From the NCBI GenBank assembly GCA_937941455.1, contig CALDHM010000005.1:1-64000 (forward strand): a stretch of 64,000 nucleotides of DNA. The letters are read 5' to 3'. The notes under the pieces were generated by a model. That model did not search any database. It was not told the DNA's origin and saw only the letters and a list, made by a program, of their open reading frames with translations. Numbering within the stretch: position 1 is the stretch's first letter; every line of letters starts with the position of its first letter. The position numbers and the translations under genes are program-made. This DNA comes from an uncultured Pirellulaceae bacterium. GTDB lineage: Bacteria; Planctomycetota; Planctomycetia; Pirellulales; Pirellulaceae. Positions 56,721 through 64,000 of the stretch are shown in pieces.

Positions 56721-57212
56721 CGCTGGGCGACACCGAAGCAACCCGCATTTTTCGCCGCGCGGAAACAAACTGCGTCCCATTGTTGCGACCGAGGATTGAT
56801 CCCCAGCCGATGGTCGATCCCCTTCGCATTCTAGACGATACTGTCGCGTTCAACAAAACGGCGAGTACATTTCGATCGCGTCGCTTTGCAGGTCGCGTGC
56901 TGATGGCAAGATTGCCAGCAAGCGGGATAGAATTCGGTCGATACCCTCCGCCGTGGCAACGCCGCATGTCGTTGCCGCCCGACGCCGCGCACGATTTCCC
57001 TCGAATTTGAAAATTGCCGTTTCAATTTTCGGGCAACGCCGTAGATTCAACGACTATGATCGGAGTACAATATCGCGGTTAGGCACGGCCAAACGATGGC
57101 ACGACCGCCCCCAGCGGCTTGAGACTCGTTGGCGCAGCTCGCCTTGAGGCAGCGCCTAGGCCACTGCGGACACAGACGGAAAATTCGAATCATTAGGAGC
57201 ACGAACTCGCCC
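56721..57212. other. Divergent intergenic region, no gene seen
   Basis: About 490 bases between the FAD/Fe-S gene and MoxR operon 2. Open frames here are short and shadow-like. The operon promoter should lie just before TAGGAG (57194-57199). No riboswitch or RNA gene was recognised. Confidence 0.4.
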
Positions 57213-58286
57213 ATGAATGCGGAACCCCAAGCCGACAAGCCCTTCAGCCAGGACGATGTCCAGATTCTCGAAAAACTGAGCAGCGCCTACGCGAAAATTC
57301 GGAATGAATTGGGCAAGGTCATCGTCGGGCAGCAGTTGGTCATCGAGCAACTTATGATCGCGATCTTCGCCCAAGGGCATTGCTTGCTGGAGGGGGTTCC
57401 CGGGCTGGCTAAGACGTTGATGGTGTCGACCCTGGCCAAAACGTTGAAACTGTCCTTCAACCGGATTCAATTCACGCCGGACCTCATGCCCAGCGATATC
57501 GTCGGCACCGAGGTCATCCAGGAGGACAAAGCCACCGGGCGGCGCGAATTTAAATTCCTGACCGGACCCATCTTCGCGAACATCATTCTGGCGGACGAAA
57601 TCAACCGTACCCCCCCCAAGACCCAGGCCGCGCTCCTGGAGGCGATGCAAGAAAAACAGGTCACGATCGGGGGCGTTCGCAATCCGCTTCCGGCACCGTT
57701 CTTCGTGCTGGCGACGCAGAACCCGATCGAGCAAGAGGGGACTTACATGCTGCCGGAGGCCCAGCAAGACCGCTTCATGTTCAAGGTCTTCGTTCAGTAC
57801 CCGAGCTACGAGGAGGAATTCCGTATCGCCGAGACGACTACCAGCCAGGTAGCGCAGAACGTCGATTCCGTCCTCTCGGGTGAGGAGATCTTGCAACTGC
57901 AGCAGTTAGTGCGGCGCGTGCCGATCCCGTCCCATGTTATCCATTACGCCTTGCGGTTGGTGCGGGCGACCCGCGTGCTGGAGCCGCATTGCCCCGACTT
58001 CGTGAAGGAGTCGGTGAGCTGGGGAGCCGGTCCCCGCGGCGTGCAGTACTTGATTCTCGGTGCCAAGACTCGGGCAGTGCTCGAGGGACGATCGTATGTG
58101 AAAACCGAAGATATCGCTGCCGTCGCTCGTCCCGTGCTGCGGCATCGCGTGATCACGAATTTTAATGCCGAGTCGCAAGGCATCACCTCGGATGTCATCA
58201 TCAACCGCTTGCTCAAGGAATTGCCGGAACGATCTCCGGGGGACGAAATCGCTCCGGAACTAAAGCCGGTCTTGGCCAAATCGTAA
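57213..58286 (+). CDS. MoxR-family AAA+ ATPase (operon 2)
   Basis: A 357-residue AAA+ ATPase with Walker [21 protein letters not shown], Walker [21 protein letters not shown], and sensor region [20 protein letters not shown]. The C-terminal part continues as in MoxR ([20 protein letters not shown]). The ATG at 57213 is preceded by TAGGAG. It heads a run of four genes: MoxR, DUF58, BatA-like, PQQ-propeller. The first operon's MoxR (47228-48271) is its paralogue. Confidence 0.95.
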   Translation: MNAEPQADKPFSQDDVQILEKLSSAYAKIRNELGKVIVGQQLVIEQLMIAIFAQGHCLLEGVPGLAKTLMVSTLAKTLKLSFNRIQFTPDLMPSDIVGTEVIQEDKATGRREFKFLTGPIFANIILADEINRTPPKTQAALLEAMQEKQVTIGGVRNPLPAPFFVLATQNPIEQEGTYMLPEAQQDRFMFKVFVQYPSYEEEFRIAETTTSQVAQNVDSVLSGEEILQLQQLVRRVPIPSHVIHYALRLVRATRVLEPHCPDFVKESVSWGAGPRGVQYLILGAKTRAVLEGRSYVKTEDIAAVARPVLRHRVITNFNAESQGITSDVIINRLLKELPERSPGDEIAPELKPVLAKS

Positions 58287-58365
58287 GAGGGCGTGTAATG
58301 GTTGTTGTCTCCGGCCGTACTCGATACCCAGGCCGATTTCGTTTCCCGACTCGCAAGGCCAATCC

Positions 58366-59298
58366 ATGCCTGCTCCCCAAGAAGTGACCGCTGGGCGTTA
58401 CCTCGACCCGCAAACGCTCGATAAAATCAAGCGGCTCGATGTCCGCGCGCGGGTCGTCGTCGAGGGATTCATGACGGGCAACCACCGCAGCCCGTATCAC
58501 GGCTTTGCCGTCGAATTCGCTGCCCACCGCGAATACGCGCCGGGGGACGATCTGCGGCATATCGACTGGAAGGTGTGGTCGAAGACCGATCGGCTTTACA
58601 TCAAGGAATTCGAGGAAGAGACGAACCTCAAATGCCATCTGATCGTTGATCGTTCCAAGTCGATGGACTACGGCAGCGATCGCGGATGGAGCAAGTTCGA
58701 TTATGCTGCCACGGTGGCCGCCAGTTTGGCCTACCTGATGCAGCAGCAACAGGACGCGATCGGACTGACGCTGTTCAGCAATCAAATCGATCGGAACTTG
58801 AAGCCGAGTACCCATCCGTCGCATCTCAAGCTGTTGTTTCACGAATTGGAGCAAACCCGCTGCGATCAAGCGACGGAGGTCAGTGCCGCACTCTTGTCGC
58901 TGGCGTCGCAAGTTCGACAGCGGGGCCTCGTCGTACTGATCTCCGATTTGCTTGTGCCGCCCGCGGACCTTGGTGAATCGCTCAGGCAATTCCGCCTCCG
59001 GCGCCACGAAGTGATCGTGATGAATGTGATGCATCACGACGAATTGGCCTTTCCCTTCGATGAAAATGTGCTGTTCAAGGGGCTGGAGACCGATCTGCAA
59101 CTGTTGACCGAACCGCGGCAATTGAAACGGGCTTATCTCGAGGCCCTCGAGCGACATTTGGCCGAAGTCCGCAAGTTGTGCGCGGGATTGGGCATCGATT
59201 ATCTGTTGTTCGATACCTCCAAACCGCTGGATGTGGCACTCTCCAGCTATCTGAGTTTCCGCCTCAAGTCGCGGCGTCGATTAACGGGGCGATTTTAA
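58366..59298 (+). CDS. DUF58 protein (operon 2)
   Basis: A 310-residue DUF58 protein. Signature: HGFAVEFAAHREYAPGDDLR, HIDWKVWSKTDRLYIKEFEE, and the VWA-like HLIVDRSKSMDYGS with an intact DxSxS motif. It lies 79 bases after the MoxR gene and 46 before the BatA-like gene, and is likely a partner of both. Compared with its paralogue at 46325-47218 the core is conserved, while the C-terminus differs. Confidence 0.93.
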   Translation: MPAPQEVTAGRYLDPQTLDKIKRLDVRARVVVEGFMTGNHRSPYHGFAVEFAAHREYAPGDDLRHIDWKVWSKTDRLYIKEFEEETNLKCHLIVDRSKSMDYGSDRGWSKFDYAATVAASLAYLMQQQQDAIGLTLFSNQIDRNLKPSTHPSHLKLLFHELEQTRCDQATEVSAALLSLASQVRQRGLVVLISDLLVPPADLGESLRQFRLRRHEVIVMNVMHHDELAFPFDENVLFKGLETDLQLLTEPRQLKRAYLEALERHLAEVRKLCAGLGIDYLLFDTSKPLDVALSSYLSFRLKSRRRLTGRF

Positions 59299-59344
59299 GG
59301 CGAGCCACTCAGGCGTTTAGGATCACGAGGAGCGTAGGAAATTC

Positions 59345-61645
59345 ATGGGTTGGTTCAGTTGGATGATGAATCCCGCAATGTTGGGACTGGGCGCTTTGGC
59401 GGTCTCCCTGCCGATCATCATTCACTTGCTCAACAAGCGGCGGTTCAAGATCGTGAATTGGGCCGCGATGGATTTTTTGCTCGACGCCGAGAAAAAGAAT
59501 CGGCGGCGCGTCCAGTTGCAGCATTGGATCCTGTTGCTGCTGCGGTGCCTCGCGATGTTGCTGCTGGGGCTACTGCTGGCCCGGCCGCTGCTCCCTTCAT
59601 CGCTGGCGGGACTGCTGTCTGAGAAACAACAATTCGAGCGGATCGTGCTGCTGGACGACTCGTTGTCCCAGCAAGCACCCCATCAAAATCGCCCGGCTTT
59701 CGACGGCGCCAAGGAGGCTTTGCTGCAATTCCTCAGTGAACTGGCGGCAGGAAACGACAGCGAGAATCGCTTGACGCTGTACCTGACAAGCAAACCCTCG
59801 CAACCGATTCTCGCCAATGAACCGATCACGGTAGGCACCCTACCCAATCTCAGCGAAATAATCCGCGGACTCGAATGCTCCGACGGAGCAGCCAATTATC
59901 CGCTCGCTTGCGAAGAGATCCAGCGATACGTCGCGGGCCAGCGCGAAGGGGTCGCACGCGTCCTGTACCTCATGTCCGATCTGCGGGAACGGGATTGGGC
60001 CGCTGCTGCGTCGCCCGGGGAAGCATCCCTAGGGAAGTTACTGGAAAAGATCGCCGCTAATCTGGCCAACGGCTGCGTGGTCGATTGCGGGTCCCCGCAA
60101 GATCAGAACGTTGCGGTGGTCGACCTCGAGTCCCCCGATTTGCTGGTGGCCAATCGTGTGATCCGCTTCAACGCCGAGGTAAAAAATTTCGGGCAAAAAA
60201 CCCTCAACAAATTCCGCGTCCTGTTTCAGGTCAACGATCAGGCCCCGCAGTACGAGACGATCGAATCGCTGCCGGCAGGTCAAGCGGTCACCGTCACGTT
60301 TCGGCATTTGTTCCGGCCGCAAGAACGGGAGAACTCGACGAGCGGGCTTGCCGGGGAAGGCCCCTCGCCCAGCAGCGACTACAGGATCCGCGTCGAAATC
60401 GACCGCCAAAGCCTAGGGGACGATCAAATGGTGCTCGATCAGTTGCCCAACGACAACGTGCGGCGGCTGGCGGCGAGCGTGCTGGACTACGTCCCGGTCC
60501 TGCTGGTCGATGGTGACCCGTCGTCCATCTCCGAGCGCAGTGAGACTTACTTCCTCCGTTACCTCGATGTTTTCGGCACGGGCCTGCATAACGATGTCAT
60601 CTCGGCCACAGAGTTGGAAACGATTTCACTGGCCAACTACCGAATCCTCTTTTTATGCAATCTCGATCAGGTATCTTCGGATCGCGTCAAAACGATCGAG
60701 CAATGGGTTCAAGAGGGGGGGGCCTTGGTTTTCATGCCGGGCAATCAGGTCCGAGCGGAAACCTTCAACGAGACCTTTGTGCGGGATGGCCAAGGCATCT
60801 CGCCGCTGCGGCTGGAATCGATTGTCGGCGATCCCGCTGGGGCGAGCTGGGTCAATTTCGAGGTCAGCCCGCAGATTCATCCCAGTTTGCGGACGCTGCT
60901 GGAGAGCGACGCCGGGGGACTCGGTCGCGTCAATATTTTCAGTTGGTGGACGTCCACGCTGGCCCCGGGGCTGCGGCCCGAGGAGGTGACCATCCCGTTG
61001 CGATTCAGCGATGCAGAGAATTCCGTGGCAATGGCCGAGCGAAGCTGCGGCAAGGGCAAGGTGGTGGCGTTTACAATTCCGGCCGACGGCGATTGGACCA
61101 ATTGGCCGGCTTTCACCGGGGCTTATGTTCCTGTCATGCTCGATTTGATGGATTATCTGGTCGGCTCGGCAGGGAGGCAAAACGAGATCCCGCTCGGCGC
61201 ACCGATCGAGCAGATCGTCGATCTGTCGGTGTTCGACAGTCGCGTGTCGATGCGGAACCCCCGCGACGAAAAAATTGAAGCGATTGCCAAACCGCTGGAA
61301 GAAACCGACGCGGCGCAACGAAGCACGCTCTACCGAGTACAATTTGGCGATACGGATCGCATCGGCTTCTATGAACTCGGCCTGACCCGCACCACGGGAG
61401 AGGCGGAAACCGCCTTGTACGCGGCCAACCCGATCGTGGACGAAAGCCGATTGACCCGTGTCGATCCAGTCAAACTCAGTAGCGAGGTGTTGCCGAAACA
61501 GTTCGCCATGGTTTCGCTTACGGGAATGTCAGGGCAAAAGGTCGCTGGTCAGCAAACCGAGTTTTGGCCGCAAGTCGTGTGGGTGATTTTGTTGGTGTTG
61601 GCCTGCGAGCAGTTTTTGGCCTATTGGTTTGGACGAAATCAATAG
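59345..61645 (+). CDS. BatA-like membrane protein with VWA domain (operon 2)
   Basis: A 766-residue protein with the BatA N-terminal helices (AMLGLGALAVSLPIIIHLLN and WILLLLRCLAMLLLGLLLAR). The VWA-like domain holds the intact metal-site motif DDSLS in ERIVLLDDSLSQQAPHQN, unlike the degenerate motif of its paralogue at 43853-46321. A large periplasmic region with beta-domain (VDLESPDLLVANRVIRFNAE) and amidotransferase-like fold follows, and a last helix near the C-terminus (PQVVWVILLVLACEQFLAYW). A GGAG-type site (CGAGGAGCG) lies before the start. The PQQ-propeller gene starts 13 bases downstream. Confidence 0.85.
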   Translation: MGWFSWMMNPAMLGLGALAVSLPIIIHLLNKRRFKIVNWAAMDFLLDAEKKNRRRVQLQHWILLLLRCLAMLLLGLLLARPLLPSSLAGLLSEKQQFERIVLLDDSLSQQAPHQNRPAFDGAKEALLQFLSELAAGNDSENRLTLYLTSKPSQPILANEPITVGTLPNLSEIIRGLECSDGAANYPLACEEIQRYVAGQREGVARVLYLMSDLRERDWAAAASPGEASLGKLLEKIAANLANGCVVDCGSPQDQNVAVVDLESPDLLVANRVIRFNAEVKNFGQKTLNKFRVLFQVNDQAPQYETIESLPAGQAVTVTFRHLFRPQERENSTSGLAGEGPSPSSDYRIRVEIDRQSLGDDQMVLDQLPNDNVRRLAASVLDYVPVLLVDGDPSSISERSETYFLRYLDVFGTGLHNDVISATELETISLANYRILFLCNLDQVSSDRVKTIEQWVQEGGALVFMPGNQVRAETFNETFVRDGQGISPLRLESIVGDPAGASWVNFEVSPQIHPSLRTLLESDAGGLGRVNIFSWWTSTLAPGLRPEEVTIPLRFSDAENSVAMAERSCGKGKVVAFTIPADGDWTNWPAFTGAYVPVMLDLMDYLVGSAGRQNEIPLGAPIEQIVDLSVFDSRVSMRNPRDEKIEAIAKPLEETDAAQRSTLYRVQFGDTDRIGFYELGLTRTTGEAETALYAANPIVDESRLTRVDPVKLSSEVLPKQFAMVSLTGMSGQKVAGQQTEFWPQVVWVILLVLACEQFLAYWFGRNQ

Positions 61646-61658
61646 GCGGAAGGGGACC

Positions 61659-64000
61659 ATGCGAGTTTTGGAACAACGGATGATAACCACGAGCGTCGCG
61701 GCAGCCATGTCGATGCGATCGCGTTGCTGCCCTTGGTCTTGGCTGATGTATGGGCCGGTGCGGCTGGTTGTCGTGTGGCTGGTCGTCAGCAGTAGCAGTA
61801 GCCTGGGCCAGGTGATCGTCCGCGAGGGGCGCGGTGTCATCATCGCTCGCCCTGCCATCCAGCTCAACGTCGTCCCACAGCGCACGGCCACCGACTCGCT
61901 GCGCCAGGGGGGGGCGACCCTCAAGACCGACCCGGATCTGGAAGCGATCCTCGAAAAGGCCAAACGCTACGTGGCTGACGAAAACTACAGCGTCGCCGCT
62001 CAGCTGTGGCAGGCGGTCCTCGAAAAATGCGGCGATACGTTGTATTCTCAGGACGACATCACCTACTATTCGATGATCGATCAAGTCGAGGGGACGCTCG
62101 CGTCGCTCCCCGCCGAGGCTCTCCGTGTCTACCGTGTTACGGCCGACGCCGAGGCCAAACAGATCCTGGCCCGCGCTGGGAACCCCTTGGACGCCACCGC
62201 TCTCGGCCAAGTTGTCCGCCGCTATTTCCTCAGTAGTCTCGGCGACGATGCAGCCCTGCAATTGGCGTCCGTATTGATGGATCGCCACGATTTCGTCGGA
62301 GCGTTACGCTTGCTCGAAAAAGTGCGCGATCGTCATCCCGATCCTTCGGTGCCGCCATTCGAAGTGCAGGCCCGCCTGGCCCTTTGCCATTTGCTGGTCG
62401 GTGAATACGAGGTGGGAGTACAACTGGCGAAGGAGCTTTCGGCAAGCGACGGCGGCGGCGATCTGGCCCGCGCACTGGCCCCTTTGCTGGCTCGGTCCGC
62501 TGAGGAACTCGCGACCGAGTTCCAGCTGGCATCGTCGAGTTCGTATCGCAGTTTCCGGGTCCAACCGAACGTTCCCGAGGATTTTCTGGCCGGAAATTTG
62601 TACGGTGGCTGGCAGCTGTATCATGACCTGTCGGCCGATGGCGTCGTCAGGTATCCCGATGTTAGGGGGAACGTTATCACGCCGGCCGAGGGCGAAATCG
62701 ATTCGGTGGCGGAATCGGTTTCCCAAGAGGAGCGGGCGTTGACGGACGCTTGGGAGCAGTACCAATGGCGACCGAGCCCGGCGGTCCTGATCGACGGCGA
62801 GCGGGTCTACTTCAAGACGATCGCTAATTTGATGAGCCTTCCTACGACGCTCGCCAGCGGTCCGGCCTGGCGCAGCGTGTGGTTGAATCAATTCGAATAC
62901 GACGATCTCACGCGTGCCATGGAGCAAATCCGCAACAGCTATGGCAACCAACCGGGCTTTGATCGTCCCCGCGACGGCACGCGTCTCCCCGGTGCGCTCC
63001 GTGAAATTCAGCATTTCGGCGACTTGATCCCCTGGCAAATGACAAAGGTAGGCAACACGATTTACTCGCTGGAGGGGAAGAACTATGACATCAATGACAA
63101 TCCTCAGGCGGACTTGGCCCGCCGCCGTGGCTTTCAATACAACACCGCCCTGCGAAGAACTCGCTCCAACGTTCTGGTGGCTTATGATGCCGACACGGGG
63201 CGCGTCTTGTGGACGCTCCCCAAAAATAGCACGTTGAATTTCCGCTCCCCCATCGATCGCCGCGAGCCCGCACCGGCGGCCAACGACCGAGCGGACAATC
63301 CCGCCGCGACGCCACCAAATGCGGAAGAACCGTGGCTCACCAACGGCGGTTTCATGGGAGCACCGCTGGCGTTCAATAAACTGTTGCTGGTCCCCGTCAA
63401 TGTGGGTGGGGCTGTCTATGTGTATTGCTTGGATCCGGCTCAGCAGGGTCAAACCGTTTGGCGGACCTACTTGTGCGACGAGCCGGAAACCGGCGCACCA
63501 CCGTGGGCCCCGATCACCCTGTCGCTGGACGGGACCGACTTGTTCGCCGCCAGCGGGATGGGGGTGCTGTTCGTCCTCGACCCGGCCAACGGAGCGATCC
63601 GTTTCGCGAAACGTTACCGCCGGGATGGAACCACGAATCAAGCTCTGGCGAATATCGGCTGGCAGATGAGCCGTCTGGATTTTGATGGCTGGGAAGAAGA
63701 TTTGATTGTCCCTTACGGCCGACAAATGATTTGCTTTTGTTCCGATTCCCAGCAGATTTTCGCCATCGATCGGTCGACCGCCGAGCGAATTTGGGAAACG
63801 GACATCAATCCGCTGGGCTATCGCGTCGATTACTTGATCGGCGTGCAAAATGACGTGCTGTATGCTGGTGGACGGCACACGCTGATTGCCTTCGACTTGC
63901 AAGGCGAGGGGCGCATGCTGTGGGGGGGGGAGCAGTTTTTCGACGGCGGCACCTCGATGGGCCGCGCCATGCTCTGCCAAAACGGCCTATATGTCCCCGT
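61659..64000 (+). CDS. Exported TPR/PQQ-propeller protein (partial, right edge)
   Basis: The frame is open from the ATG at 61659 (preceded by AGGGGA) to the window end, giving 780 residues without a stop. A hydrophobic signal segment lies near residues 30-50. Residues of about 85-290 are TPR-like helices (AILEKAKRYVADENYSVAAQ; LASVLMDRHDFVGALRLLEK). From about residue 350 the sequence turns into a PQQ-type beta-propeller with repeated DxDTGxxLW units (VAYDADTGRVLWTLPK; LFAASGMGVLFVLDPANGAI; IFAIDRSTAERIWETDI). Likely a periplasmic scaffold or sensor tied to the MoxR-BatA complex coded just upstream. Runs of eight and nine G (61907-61914, 63922-63930) keep the frame open as written. Confidence 0.85.
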   Translation, partial: MRVLEQRMITTSVAAAMSMRSRCCPWSWLMYGPVRLVVVWLVVSSSSSLGQVIVREGRGVIIARPAIQLNVVPQRTATDSLRQGGATLKTDPDLEAILEKAKRYVADENYSVAAQLWQAVLEKCGDTLYSQDDITYYSMIDQVEGTLASLPAEALRVYRVTADAEAKQILARAGNPLDATALGQVVRRYFLSSLGDDAALQLASVLMDRHDFVGALRLLEKVRDRHPDPSVPPFEVQARLALCHLLVGEYEVGVQLAKELSASDGGGDLARALAPLLARSAEELATEFQLASSSSYRSFRVQPNVPEDFLAGNLYGGWQLYHDLSADGVVRYPDVRGNVITPAEGEIDSVAESVSQEERALTDAWEQYQWRPSPAVLIDGERVYFKTIANLMSLPTTLASGPAWRSVWLNQFEYDDLTRAMEQIRNSYGNQPGFDRPRDGTRLPGALREIQHFGDLIPWQMTKVGNTIYSLEGKNYDINDNPQADLARRRGFQYNTALRRTRSNVLVAYDADTGRVLWTLPKNSTLNFRSPIDRREPAPAANDRADNPAATPPNAEEPWLTNGGFMGAPLAFNKLLLVPVNVGGAVYVYCLDPAQQGQTVWRTYLCDEPETGAPPWAPITLSLDGTDLFAASGMGVLFVLDPANGAIRFAKRYRRDGTTNQALANIGWQMSRLDFDGWEEDLIVPYGRQMICFCSDSQQIFAIDRSTAERIWETDINPLGYRVDYLIGVQNDVLYAGGRHTLIAFDLQGEGRMLWGGEQFFDGGTSMGRAMLCQNGLYVP

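Noticed and set aside
62304-63980. 558-codon open frame on the - strand
   Set aside because: It is opposite the PQQ-propeller gene, whose TPR and propeller repeats are clear; the minus frame is a shadow.

Overview
The window reads as a planctomycete (Pirellulales-like) chromosome segment from about position 1,700 to 64,000, joined at its left end to roughly 1.7 kb of a different, much more GC-rich genome that looks proteobacterial. Support for a planctomycete: large exported proteins with Gly/Gln/Asn-rich tails, a secretin-like protein, MoxR-DUF58-BatA operons, tandem DUF4159 domains, a PEP-CTERM metalloprotease, a PQQ-propeller/TPR protein, a membrane-anchored Ser/Thr kinase, and REP-like and GAGTACGAG intergenic elements. 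No phage, insertion sequence, CRISPR array or rRNA operon was seen.

Layout. 1-1,700: oxyR (-), a small membrane peptide and the 5' part of katG, almost all with G/C third positions. Base usage changes inside katG at about 1,650-1,745; the rest of katG matches the remainder of the window. 3,800-4,195: decayed remnant of a secreted repeat protein. 4,249-7,552: a dicarboxylate/amino-acid symporter, a PabA/TrpG amidotransferase and MoeA in one run. 7,778-9,104: glycosyltransferase-like protein and a small conserved-looking protein. 9,817-14,251: an exported EF-hand-like/thioredoxin fusion, serA and a secreted protein of unknown role. 14,259-16,381: two coupled transglutaminase-like proteins. 16,778-21,643: two small membrane proteins, rsmE and a secretin-like protein. 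22,037-32,628: tsaD, a BON-domain protein, an exported unknown, YgiQ-type radical SAM, an EamA transporter, a Gfo/Idh oxidoreductase, transaldolase and an exported trypsin-like protease. 33,194-33,290: a selenocysteine tRNA gene. 34,062-39,089: a metzincin-like PEP-CTERM protease, then a beta-ketoacyl synthase/ACP/phytoene-desaturase-like module. 39,367-43,665: aconitase and ADP-glucose pyrophosphorylase. 43,853-61,645: two paralogous MoxR-DUF58-BatA operons in opposite orientation, enclosing a tandem-DUF4159 protein, a Ser/Thr kinase, YacG and a giant FAD/Fe-S oxidoreductase. The right edge cuts a PQQ-propeller protein.

How parts may work together. Each MoxR ATPase, DUF58 protein and BatA-like membrane protein probably forms one envelope-associated chaperone/remodelling unit, with the DUF4159 protein (divergent from the first operon) and the PQQ/TPR protein (3' end of the second) as partners. 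The KAS, ACP and FAD enzyme look like a dedicated acyl-chain building and desaturating set. The rest is central metabolism (serA, acnA, glgC, tal) and tRNA/rRNA modification (tsaD, rsmE). All functions are inferred from visible motifs; no database search was run.
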